A stretch of DNA of 64,000 nucleotides, taken from Neckera pumila (taxonomy: Eukaryota > Streptophyta > Bryopsida > Hypnales > Neckeraceae). Below are positions 38,121-48,720 of the stretch, one piece after another (the first letter of the stretch is position 1; the number at the start of each line of letters is the position of its first letter). The notes below the pieces were generated by a model. It had not been told where the DNA came from and searched no databases. It was given only the letters and a program-made list of their open reading frames with translations. A program made the translations under genes and the position numbers. The DNA lies in contig OZ018418.1 of the NCBI GenBank assembly GCA_963969595.1, positions 11,971,001 through 12,035,000 on the forward strand, written 5' to 3'.

Positions 38121-40339
38121 TATGTTTTAGTTGTGATTTGCATCGGTTTGCTTTTTGCATTAAAGTTCAGTAGTTAGGTAAATCTGTAGCATACAATGGA
38201 GTCAAAGGTAGTGCAGGGAGAGTTTGCAAAACTATCAAGAGAGAGGAGGGGATCATTTGACAAGAAACAGAAGTCCATGAAAGCCCCTCAATCTGTTACA
38301 AAATTGCTTCTAGAGGTAGCTTCCCTTAAACTCCAGACAATTGAATTTTTTGTGAAGGAGAGAGGCTTATGTGGACGTGGTCTAAACCCGAAGCTCTCCG
38401 CTGATATGACTTATGTGACGCATGAGAAAATCGAGGAAGTCTGGGGAAAGAGTTCAACATTTAAGATAAGCAACACTATTTTGAGTCCACAAAATAGGGC
38501 AGACCTTCTCCAATTATGTGCTAAAATTTATGGGAAGGTTGAGATTACAAATAATGAGTTCATAGCTTGGGTGGTAAAGGGTCACATTGCGGAATTGATG
38601 GATTTCGATGTAAATTGGGCGTCCGCTGTTGCATCGACGACCCTACTTCTTGTCAGCCAATTAGAAAAAGAATTGTTCAAGAGAGATCTTACTTTGGAGG
38701 AGGCTGCTGCCCTGAAGTATTTGGCGCCTTATGCTATTGCAAAGCCTTCCGTTTCCCACTCAATGGCCAGTGCAAGGACCAGCGGTTTGGGATCACAACC
38801 GATGGAAACAAAGTTTTTGTCTGGGAAATTCAAGCCTGTTGGTGTCAGCTTATCTCCCATTTTGGTAGCAGAGATTGCTCAAGCGGAAGAGGTTCTGGTT
38901 GTTGATAAGAACATAGAGTAAAGAGAGGTTTTTGAATGCTTCAAAGATTGGCATTGCAGAGAGAATCATCGGATTCAAATTTAGGATGGACGATAGAAAT
39001 GCCAATGCAAAGGATGCAGCTGAGAATTTCAAGGTGGTGGAGGAAGGGTTGAAGCAAAACAGGCTTCTAATCTCGGCATTGGAGAGCACTGTGAGTAATT
39101 TCTTGAGGACAGATTGGTCTTAGGGTTTAGATCTATACTACTACACATTGGGTTGTTTGACCAGTTTGATGTGGTTGGAATTAGAGTTCAGGGTTTAGGG
39201 TGGATAGTCTTTTAGTGACTTGGTTTTGGGTTTAGTGTTTAGGAATTGTGGTGCACAATTCTCACTTACAGTGCTCTGGTAGGGATTAGGGTTTGGGGTT
39301 TGGGGTGCACAAGCTGGCTTACAGAATGATTAGGCAGGCAAAATTTGGGTTGGATAAGACTTATTCTATCTTTTGAGTTTGAACATTTTTGCTTTCTCTT
39401 ATAACAGGTGCAACAATTCAGAGACAACCTCGATGATGGCAATGATCAATTTCTTGATGCATTACAAAAGTTAAAGAAGTTGAGGGTAGAGCGAGAAGGG
39501 CAATCTAAGAAGTTGGAGTTTCTTAACTTCACTTTAAAAGACTATCAAAGAAGGGCCAAGAGAGCAGGAGAACATTATAATGATGCTGGTCTAGACATGT
39601 GGAATTTTGAGTGTGACAGTATATTGGTGAGGAGAAAGTTGGAAGAAGTGCAACAATACAAGGTTGCAGTTGCAGATCAGATCCAAATGATGCAGTAGGG
39701 AGGAGGAGTGGCTTGTTAGCCAAAACCTTGCCTACATCCTCATTTGCTGGATGAGGCTAAAACTATGTTTGAATTGGAAGCTTGTTCATTTTATAACCGG
39801 TAGTACACATCGTTTGATGTTGTTATGGCAAGCTGTAGGCATTTGTATCAGCCATTCTGCATTGCCAAGGTCGTAGAGACTCAAAATGCCTGTGTAATTT
39901 GCAAGACGACTTTTCATCCTGCATGGTTGAGGTCATTTGGTTTCCGCTTACGGGAATCAGATCTGGAAGATGCCACTGCTAAATCATCGTTGGCAAGGTC
40001 CATGGAGGAGTTGAGTGACACTTTGAAGGACAATTTTGGTATTCCAATCCCTGAATGTGAGTGAATCCTTGAACTTATATGCTGAACTAATTTGGTGCTT
40101 TGAATTAAGTGCTTTCAGGTTATGTTTTGCTTTAGTCACGACACTGTTACTACTTTGGAGTTGCTGCTAAACCATGTGCTTGCTGAAGTGCTTTTGAGAT
40201 ATTCTAAGGTAAGAACATGCTGACACAATTCACTAAAATGGGTATAAAGTTCGTTCCCTCAAGCATGCTTTATTGCTTCCAATTTATATTTCCGGCACTT
40301 TCCGATTGTTGATGTTTGTCATTCTGGCCTTTGTTCCTT

Positions 40340-41130
40340 AGGTGCTCGAATGGGGTTGCAAGTGTACCTGGCTTGTTGGAGTACTCATCAGGTCCTGCTT
40401 GGGTGCTAGAACATGGTTACAAGTGTATTTGGCTACTAGAATACTCATGAGCTTCTGCGACAAATGCTGGAATGTGGTTGTGAGTCTACTTCGGTATTGG
40501 AATACTCACTTATTTCTATAGGGGTCCTAGAATACTCTTGCTTTTGTGCTTTTGTGCTAGATACTCTTGCATTTTTGCTTGGATACTGGATACTCACGTG
40601 TTTAGGCTTAGTTTTGTGCTTGGCTGCTGGTTCTCCTCAGACAGGTGCTTTGGTTTGTGCTTGGATGTTGGATACTCATGTGACGATGAATTGGTTTTGT
40701 GCTTGGCTGTTGGTTATTCTCAGACAGGTGTTTTGGTTTGTGCTTGGCTATTGGTTTTTCTCAGACAAGTGCATTGGTTTGTACTTGGATGTTGGATACA
40801 ATAGTGCTTAGGCTTGGTTTTGTGCTTGGCTGCTGGTTATTCTCGTGTAGGTGCTTTGGTTTATGCTTGGATGCTAGATACGATAGTGCTTAGGCTTGGT
40901 TTTGTGCTTGGCTACTGGTTATTCTCGTGTAGGTGCTTTGGTTTGTACTTGGATGCTGGATACGCTAGTGTTTTTGCTTGGGTGGTAGGTACTCACTTTT
41001 CTGTGCTTGGGTGTGGATATTCATGCGTGCTTTGGTTGTGTACTAGGTACTCACTTGTTCTGTGTTTGGGTGCTGGATGCCCATGCGTTTGTACAAGGGT
41101 TCTGGAATACTCATGGGCATGGTTTTTGGA
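40340..41130 (+). repeat. Minisatellite in intron 2 of the decayed gene
   Basis: Variants of GTGCTTGGNTGCTGGATACTC and TCTCGTGTAGGTGCTTTGG recur throughout. The clearest long period is 83 bp (40808 to 40891), with a similar step from 40603 to 40688 and shorter steps of about 40-45 bp. The left part is more degenerate. Two plus-strand frames stay open over 270-350 bp because the unit lacks stops, giving repeats such as CLAAGYSxTGALV; I do not think it is coding. Confidence 0.75.
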
Positions 41131-42000
41131 TACTGAAATGTGTTTTGATGGGTTCTAATAAGGGTACACACGAAGTTAGGGTGATGGAATTAGCAATTTT
41201 GAATTAGTCTACGTGCTTAGAGCTTAAGTACTTTGGATGTGTATAATTGGTCCCCGGCTTTACAATTGGTTTTGTGGTCGCTTGGAGATATTAATACAGG
41301 TTGTTTCGGCACTTTTTTGGAACTACAGATTCACTGATTCTGTCTTCTATTTGTAGGGTCACAATCTAGAGGGAAACAATCGGATAGGGGATCATCCGGA
41401 TCAATCTATGAAGTGTAGCTTGGAGTCCACTGCATTTCAGGTAGCAGATTAAAGGATGCCACACCATCACATGGACAAAATTTGCAACCCGAAATTGAAG
41501 CAGGTCCTAGTGGTGACGGTGTTGATGAGATAGACTCCTCAGCAAAGCAGGCAGTAGGAGGTACAAGTGACGATGCAATAAATCTGGACTTGGAACCTGT
41601 TTTAACAATGTTCGAACCTTCAGATATTGATGCAATACTGTGCCTTAGTGAAAAGGCGGGTGAGTTTGGATTTTAGGGCAACTGATTTGGATGAGTTTGG
41701 ATTTGAGGGCAACTGATTCCCCAAGGAGAGCAATGTTTTAAATTATAGTGTTTGTACCTACAAGTGTCTGAATTGCTCCTGTTGGCTTTCTCAGCAAAAA
41801 TTTGCACCCCACTGGATCTTGTATCCACATCCATGGAGGGTATGCTAAATGCAACGAGTCCAGCAGAGGCGAGTCCAGCAGAGGCGAGTCCAACAAAGGC
41901 GAGTTTAGCAAGTCCAGCAGAGGGTACAAGTGCTGCAAGATATTTTTTCAGTGTCAAAAGGGCTTGGAATCCATGTATAGATGATTCTAGCATGAGGAAG

Positions 42001-42189
42001 CACTACAAGAGAAAGGGGTGTTTTAAGTAGTTTCCTAGACATCAAGTCTTTTAAGTAACGTCTTTTAAATAAGTTTTTAAGTAAAATTTTACTAAAAAGA
42101 CAATCTTTTTAGTAAAATTTTATTTAAAATTTTATTTAAAAGACGTGATGTCTAGGACACTACTTAAAACACCCCTTTCTCTTGTAGTA
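42001..42189. mobile_element. CACTA-type MITE (189 bp) with AAG target duplication
   Basis: The left end is CACTACAAGAGAAAGGGGTG and the right end is CACCCCTTTCTCTTGTAGTA, which pair except for the final base. The arms continue almost to the centre near 42100. AAG lies at 41998-42000 and again at 42190-42192, a 3-bp duplication as in CACTA (En/Spm) elements. Removing the element plus one AAG (192 bp, 64 codons) reconnects two open stretches of exon 4 in the same frame. Confidence 0.88.
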
Positions 42190-42390
42190 AAGAAGGCTAT
42201 CAAATCATGTGCATCCAACCAGAGTAGTGATGTGTACAAAGCCACAAGATTGTCTAAATGGTCTCCTTCAAAGAACAGAACTTCTTGTAGACATGAATGT
42301 AGGAAAGGAGACTTAGAGCCAAAAATTATTGCTTTACAGGTTGAAACAGTACCAAAGGTGGTAACTAGGAGCAGAGTAAAGAACAGCTGA

Positions 42391-45363
42391 GGCGATTGGT
42401 CACTTGGACATGTAAGACTTTTGCTCATTTAGTGCAACTGCTCTTTTGTTACAAATGATTAAATTTGTTGTGTGAGATGCATAAATTATTTATCAATTTG
42501 TGGTGCAAGAGTATATGATATATGATACGTTGTGAAAAAGTTGCAATCATAACAAGAGTGCTGCGAATTTAGTGCATTGAGATTTGGTGAGAAAAAACTG
42601 TGATTGAAGTGTCCAAAGTTGAAGCACCAATAGCTGCTAGACTTGCAATTGTTGCAAATCAAGAATGGCAAATGAGTTGTTCCGAATCAACAGTGTACCA
42701 ATAACTGTTTCAAATTTAATAACTCTAGTGAATACCCTATTCCAAATGATATTCAATGAATCAACTCTTGCAAAGACAAGCACTTAGGATTCCAATTCCA
42801 ACGTTCAGTGCAATTCCAATTCGTGAATCAACTCTTACGAAGACAAGCACTTAGGATTCTAGTTCCAGCCTTCAGTGCAATTCCAATTCTGACCAACTTT
42901 GGTGATTCTAGTGCTGAACGCAATTTTGATGATTCCAGTGTTGAACAACTTTGGTGATTTTGAAGTTAAAGATTCCTTGTGAACCATATATGTATATATA
43001 TGTTGTAAGCATTTCCATTAATTCTCCATTTGATGCTAAAATATGTCTGTGTACAACTTTTTAGCTTACAATAGTATTGAATTGTAATCCATACCCTAGT
43101 CACATTTTAGGTCAAGACAGAAAGCCCTCATTGAGGAAGGATGCACATGATCTAATTCATGAAGTTTGGACCTAGAATGGCAAAATTATGAATTTTGAAG
43201 TTACTTGCGAATTAAAAATTTGAATAAATTACTTCTATTTTTTGGGTGAGAGGCAATAACACAAAGAATAGGTGGTAAATATGATATTGCAATGAAATGT
43301 AGGTATAGTTTGAAAATGCAAAAGGCTTGTATACCTACATTCTCACCATTTAGATCAAGACATACAATATACATAACATAAGGATGCTTAATGAATTTGC
43401 CGCTTCCTCAATCCGAAATCTATTCTAAAATGTTTTTTAAGTTAATTTCTAATGTAATTTGGCTCACTTCTTTGAATTATAAGGTTCAAGAGCATACTAG
43501 ATGTTCAAATATAATTCAGTCATAGAATTGACAAGATCCTCAAAGTAGGTAAAGGTCCTAAATCAACCAATTTTATTGACCTTTTTGATGATATGAAGAA
43601 ATACTGTGTGCAAGTATAATTTAATTATAAAATTGACAAGACCCTCAAAGTAGGTAAAGGTCCTAAATTAACTAATTTTTGAGAAGTCTTTCTGTAAATG
43701 ACATGAAGAAGCTTCTATGTTGAATTCAAAAGACCAAGAAAGTCCTGGGTAGAGATCCAAAACAAATTGAGTTAGTTAAACTTGACTCCAAGAAACCCTA
43801 AAGCCAGCATCAACTGATCATGCCTGTGATTAGCAGGACGCGACCTTCTAATTATCCCATATTGTTTGGTAATTAGTGGCAAACTAACTATAAGAGGGCT
43901 TCTTTGTCATAGTCAGACAACTTCGGAGACCAAATGGACCGTCCTCTCACGCTCTGTGAGTGTGAGAAGAAGCTTGTATTGGTCTCTAGGACCCCCCCAC
44001 CCCCTTCTTTTGTTTCAGTTTGATTTTGATTGTGGTCCATGATCATTGAAGTTACACACTAATAGAAATCATGAATTGGTGTTGTTAAAAAAATGGGAAT
44101 GTGAAGTGTCTTTGGCTCCAATTTCCATTGTATATGAAAATGGCCCATGATCCCTAAAATTACACAATAATTGAAACCATCAAGTGGTAGAAGAAAAAGG
44201 ATTTGATAAGTGTCCAAACTAATTGATCCCATTTAGTGATGGGACTAAAATGGAATTCATACTTGCCCAACTATTTGATACGGGCATTTAGTGGTGGCAC
44301 AAAATGAAATTGATAAGTGCCCAAATTCATTGACCCATTTAGTAGTGGGGAAAAAATGTGTGCTATAAATCACTTAGAATAAAAGATTACCAACAATATC
44401 ACATATAGATTGAAAAAATTATTATAATGGTTGATTTTGAAGGTGGTAAAAGTAAATTGAAGTCTTCTTCATAATGTCTCTGTATATGTCAAATTATGTA
44501 ATTGCACAAGTAATCATGAATTTAGAAATCTACTTGTCATAAAAAAATTCATAATTTGTAATTACAAAAATTTAGTAATTCTAAAATGGAACATGAAAAA
44601 GCATTACCAAAATTTTAGACCTTCTAATTCTATATCTATTTGATAATTTTTTAAATTCATGCCTAAGATTGAGTGTATTTGAGGCTCATTTTTAAGGGTC
44701 TTCAATTTTAAATATCAAGCTTTGTAAAGCAAAGCTTTGCATTCCACCGTAAACCCAAAAATCAATTTTTTGTTTGGGACAACCTAAATTTCTGATGATA
44801 AAAAGTGTCAGTTTTGGGTGTCTCTGCCTTAGGGTCCACCTGAACATTTTAAATTCCAAGAATATGGCTAATTGGATCTTTCTTAAGTGGATCTTTTTTA
44901 ATTGATACTCACATCTAAAACTCTGAATTGCTAATAAAGAGGTGCAAAGCATCACTCAGGATGCAATAAATCCGAGCTAGCTTTTAGACTGGCTGTGGCA
45001 TCCGATGAGCCCTGAAGGAATTCTGACAGCATATACATACGGATGAAAACCTCAACAGCACTACTCCAAAACAATATAAATGATATTGATTTACTGCAAA
45101 GTCTTTGAGTTGTTTTAATTCCAGTTCTCACATGGATGTGACTAGAAAGCAACTCCAAATGCCTGGACCCATGTCTTAGTTCTCAGTCTTTGGTGTTCAA
45201 TGCAATACTAGTCATTGAAAGTAAGATCAATTTATAGCATTCAGAATCAGCATTTAGGCATTCAAGCACAAACTACCAAGTCTTTGATGTACAACCGTTG
45301 GAAAACTGAATCGTGTTGAATAAAAATATGGTGAAAAGGGCAGATTACAAGAACATTGAACTT
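42391..45363. other. Intergenic AT-rich DNA with short direct repeats
   Basis: Contains a 67-bp direct repeat (42758 and 42825 starts, GAATCAACTCTTGCAAAGAC), another pair at 43504-43575 and 43610-43680 (CCTCAAAGTAGGTAAAGGTC), and a short run of C around 43992-44002. A segment at about 44380-44715 resembles 47085-47390. No gene is supported. Confidence 0.5.
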
Positions 45364-46324
45364 CTAGTCCAGTAGCACAGCACCCCTTGGGGCCTCATCA
45401 ATAATCTCTTTGACATCTATCTTCAACTCAAATCCCGATAAATGACTCTTGATAGGATGTGCTATAGGTGGCAAACTAAATTTGGAACTAAGAACAATGT
45501 GCTATAAACTGTACTTGGTTCTCTGTCATTCCTTAGCAAATAAGTTCGACTCCCTTCTTTGAGCCTCTCATACCATATTCCATTGAAAACAACATCCCAA
45601 GGACATAAGTGTTCTCATCCGGGTTAGTGAAGGCTTCTTCAACAATGTACGTTGCCTTGACAACGATCATGAGCCACCACAGCTCCTCTTCAAGTGGTGC
45701 ACGCATAGCAACATTGTCTCCCACGCACAAACCATCTTCAATCCATTCTCCATCAGTGCCAGCTTCAACCTGCTTGTTTGCATCATAAAGTCTTTGAGCT
45801 TGAAATGGAGCTTTGGATCTCACCCTAAACAAAGTGAACTCTGGCACATGGTCAATTTGATAGCAAGTATGCTGAGTCTCATACCCTAAACAAACATAGC
45901 AGAAACAAGACAAGTGCCGATATTGGATAAGTGTTGGGTCTCTAGTAGTCACCGAACAACATTGATTGTTAGACATGCTGCCCAGCATAAGTTCAGCTTG
46001 CCAAGTGTCACTCCTATACATACTACCCAGTCCAGATTTGGGAATCAGCCAAAAACATTTATGTGTCTCTCATTGGGCACTTTGGGGTCCTGCATGCACC
46101 TTCACAGCCTGCTTGTTTAAGAATTGAACAATCTCAAATTCACTCTGTAGCTTCCTCCCGTCTGCTTTTAGTTGCTCCGTACGGATCTCTCTCTTTAACA
46201 AGGCACCTGCACCATCTACTTCCCCCTTCCCATGCCCAAAACCAAAATAACTCCAAGACATTTGGCAACCATCTACTAGTGTGGCACTGCTAGTCAACTT
46301 AGGATATCTACTAATAAATACCAA
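45364..46324 (-). pseudogene. Transposon-type protein relic with HGKG-x-VDGAG motif
   Basis: One minus-strand frame from 46324 to about 45570 reads CQMSWSYFGFGHGKGEVDG, AGALLKREIRTEQLK, a TGA stop at 46070, then KCFWLIPKSGLGS, DNVAMRAPLEEELWWLMIVV and VEEAFTNPDENTY. A one-base shift near 45570 moves the reading to YERLKEGSRTYLLRND. A later shift gives PPIAHPIKSHLSGFELKIDV and EIIDEAPRGAVLLD, ending at a TAG at 45364. The FGxGHGKGxxDGAGxxLKR pattern is known from widespread, probably transposon-derived proteins in plants and algae. The N-terminal part is missing. Confidence 0.55.
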
Positions 46325-48720
46325 GCTTGTGCATTCTTGAATTGTCTACTACATCCATTTGACCAAGCTATCACTATAAGAAAACAAATTTTTTTGTGAT
46401 GTTAGAAGAAACCGGTAATGTTTTATGAAACATGACCAAGTCAGAGAAGCTTTGGCCCTTGAACTTAGAATTCTTGGAGATGTTTCTTAAAATGTTTGGA
46501 TGTCACAGTGAAAACTAAATGATGGCACTAAGTACGTGCATGCTGTAAAGGGCATTTTGGAAAATAGCAACTCGTTTTTTCCAACGTCATGAAAGCCACG
46601 ACTGGACCACATGGACTAATGCTTCTAGTTTTAGTTTGGGTGATTTTTTGAATTCTGAAGCAGGCAAAGAGTGAAAGTGCAGGAAGTTGGTAAAAGCGAC
46701 AGAGGAAAGGCAGGTCCTACACAAAATTGCAAAAAAAAGAGGTAGGTAAGGATGAAGAAGCTTAGTCAATTTTTGGAATCTTAACTGAAGCTTGAATTCA
46801 GTTCTAAACTGGTCTGCAATTATTATCTGTTTAATTACACAACATGGAAATGGCATCGACTCGTGGAGGCCCACGATCTTCTCTGAAATTTTAGAATTTG
46901 CTATTAATTCAACTTGAAAATTAAATTACAATAATTTTTATAATTGAACCCCTATATAGCAAAGGTCTTTCTTGAGCTTCTAGAAATTTGCTTCATTTTA
47001 AGCCAAAAAACAATACATTGGATAAGTTCAATTTATTTTAAAAAAATTGTTAGTGTACAAAGTGAAAGTGGACATAATAGAGATCCAATAGGAAAAGGAA
47101 CACAACAATATCACTTATGAATTGAAAGATTAAAATATTTGATCATGAGGATGGTAAAAATTGCGGCAAGCAATTTGAAGTCTAAAGCATCTTCTTCTCA
47201 CATGTCATATCTCAAAAATTGGTCACCAAAAAAAGATGAGGTTAAGGGGCCTAACATGCATCATTCCAATTAATTTATGGCTTCTCAATATGCACTCAAC
47301 ATTTTTTTAAAATCTATTACTAAATTGATTTTCTCTACAAAAGCTAGTGTATTTGAGGCTAATTTCCAAAAGCCCTCAACGTTTAAAAAAGAAAATATTG
47401 CATTGGACACCCTTTATATTATCTGGAATAGAAAAATCATAATCAATAATTTTAATAATTGCATTTTCAATGCTAAAAGTATACTTAAAAACATTTTTTT
47501 CTAAACTACATTGAATAGCTACTTTGATAGGGGTTTTTCAAATCTGCATTTGCTGATGCTGGAATTTAGGGGTCAAATAGTTTTCACTAACTTACTGTTG
47601 AGTTCATTGAGAAGGTTTCATTGAACCTCAAATTGAAGCTGACACCTGATTTTTCTGCCTTGGGCATTCATGGGTGAAGTTCTATCCTCATGCCCGAGGG
47701 CCTTTTCCCCATCCAAATGCGCTGAGAACTAAGTTACTAATGCTTTGCTTTCCCCTTTCAATGGAAATTTTGCATGTATTTCAAGGAAAGAAAAAAAAAA
47801 TTGCTTGTGGAAAGTGCTAAAAGATTCAGAACCATGTATTTTAACATATGTAACTAGAAGATGTACTTCTTCAATAGTTTATGTCTGTGGAAAACTTCAG
47901 AAGATCTTCCCTTGCATACATTGCAAGTTTTTTGCATTCAAAATTAAGAGAGAATCTATTTTGAATACTCTATTGACTACTTGAAATCATCTTCACTGAA
48001 ATTTAGACCATTTCTACTTTGGACTCTCACTTTCTTTATGTAATTGAAGTAAGTTTAAGGTCTTAAGAATCAATTTTTTCTTATGAAGCTTTTCTTCATC
48101 ACTCCCAAAATACAAGTTGAGTGGAAGTAAAGTAGTCTACTCTTAAACCGATCATTCAAAAGTTGATTGCCTTTTCGAGGAAGTTAAACTCCTTAAAACA
48201 ATTTTTAGTAAATATTGGTAGGAAGAAAAATGGAACTGGCATCTAAACCAAGTCGTTTCATATTTTTTGGACCTTTGTGGACTTAGTTACAAATTTTTGA
48301 AGTTGAAACGCAAAGGTCACTAAAACCAACCACCTCCTGAAATGTTTACTACTCATACATTGAAGAAAGCAAAATGTACCTCTAAATTATGATCATTTTT
48401 AGAGCCCGCTTGCTTTTAGAGCAAACTACTTTAGGCTTTAAATTTCATGAATCCCTGAAGGACCCAGGCCTTTTTTGTGCCAGTAAACACTCAAAATTAC
48501 CATTTGTTTTGCAAGATGTATACACAACTGATAGTTGTTTTCTTTTTCACATAGAAGCGCTGGAGCTTACATTGGCCTAATTAGAATGGTTATGTGTGAA
48601 ATGCTATCGCAGCACAGGGCAAGCAAATTCCCAGTTATACTACCAAAAACCACTTTAAAATATAACAAAGTGACTCTAAAGATCGAACCCACGAGATTCT
48701 GTGAAGTAGATAGCCTTATT
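46325..48720. other. Intergenic AT-rich DNA
   Basis: No gene is supported. At 46373 the sequence CACTATAAGAAAACAAAT looks like a CACTA-type left end, but no partner end was found. 47085-47390 resembles 44380-44715, suggesting a dispersed repeat. Confidence 0.45.

Larger units (their letters stand above)
38196..42390 (+). pseudogene. Decayed four-exon gene with coiled coil and CRHLY-type zinc-binding motif
   Basis: I do not recognise the family as a whole. Model: exon 1 38196-39090, exon 2 39408-40056, exon 3 41357-41659, exon 4 41795-42390; each intron has GT and AG ends and joins in phase. Exon 1 begins MESKVVQGEFAKLSRERRGS. One extra T near 38919 shifts it out of frame before FLNASKIGIAERIIGFKF. 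Exon 2 is first a coiled coil (DALQKLKKLRVEREGQSKK) and then SCRHLYQPFCIAKVV, CVICKTTFHPAWLRSFGF, a Cys/His arrangement like a RING or similar zinc finger. Exon 4 has a short ASPAE repeat and a 189-bp MITE. In-frame stops at 39696, 39711, 39798 and 41416 are all TAG. The gene is dead as sequenced, though some defects could be assembly errors. Confidence 0.6.

Noticed and set aside
40464..41158. Overlapping plus-strand ORFs rich in Cys, Leu, Gly and Trp
   Set aside because: They are products of a minisatellite without stop codons and lie in an intron of the modelled gene; several frames are open at once.
46373..46400. CACTATAAGAAAACAAAT as the left end of a second CACTA element
   Set aside because: No matching right end or 3-bp duplication was found within several hundred bases.
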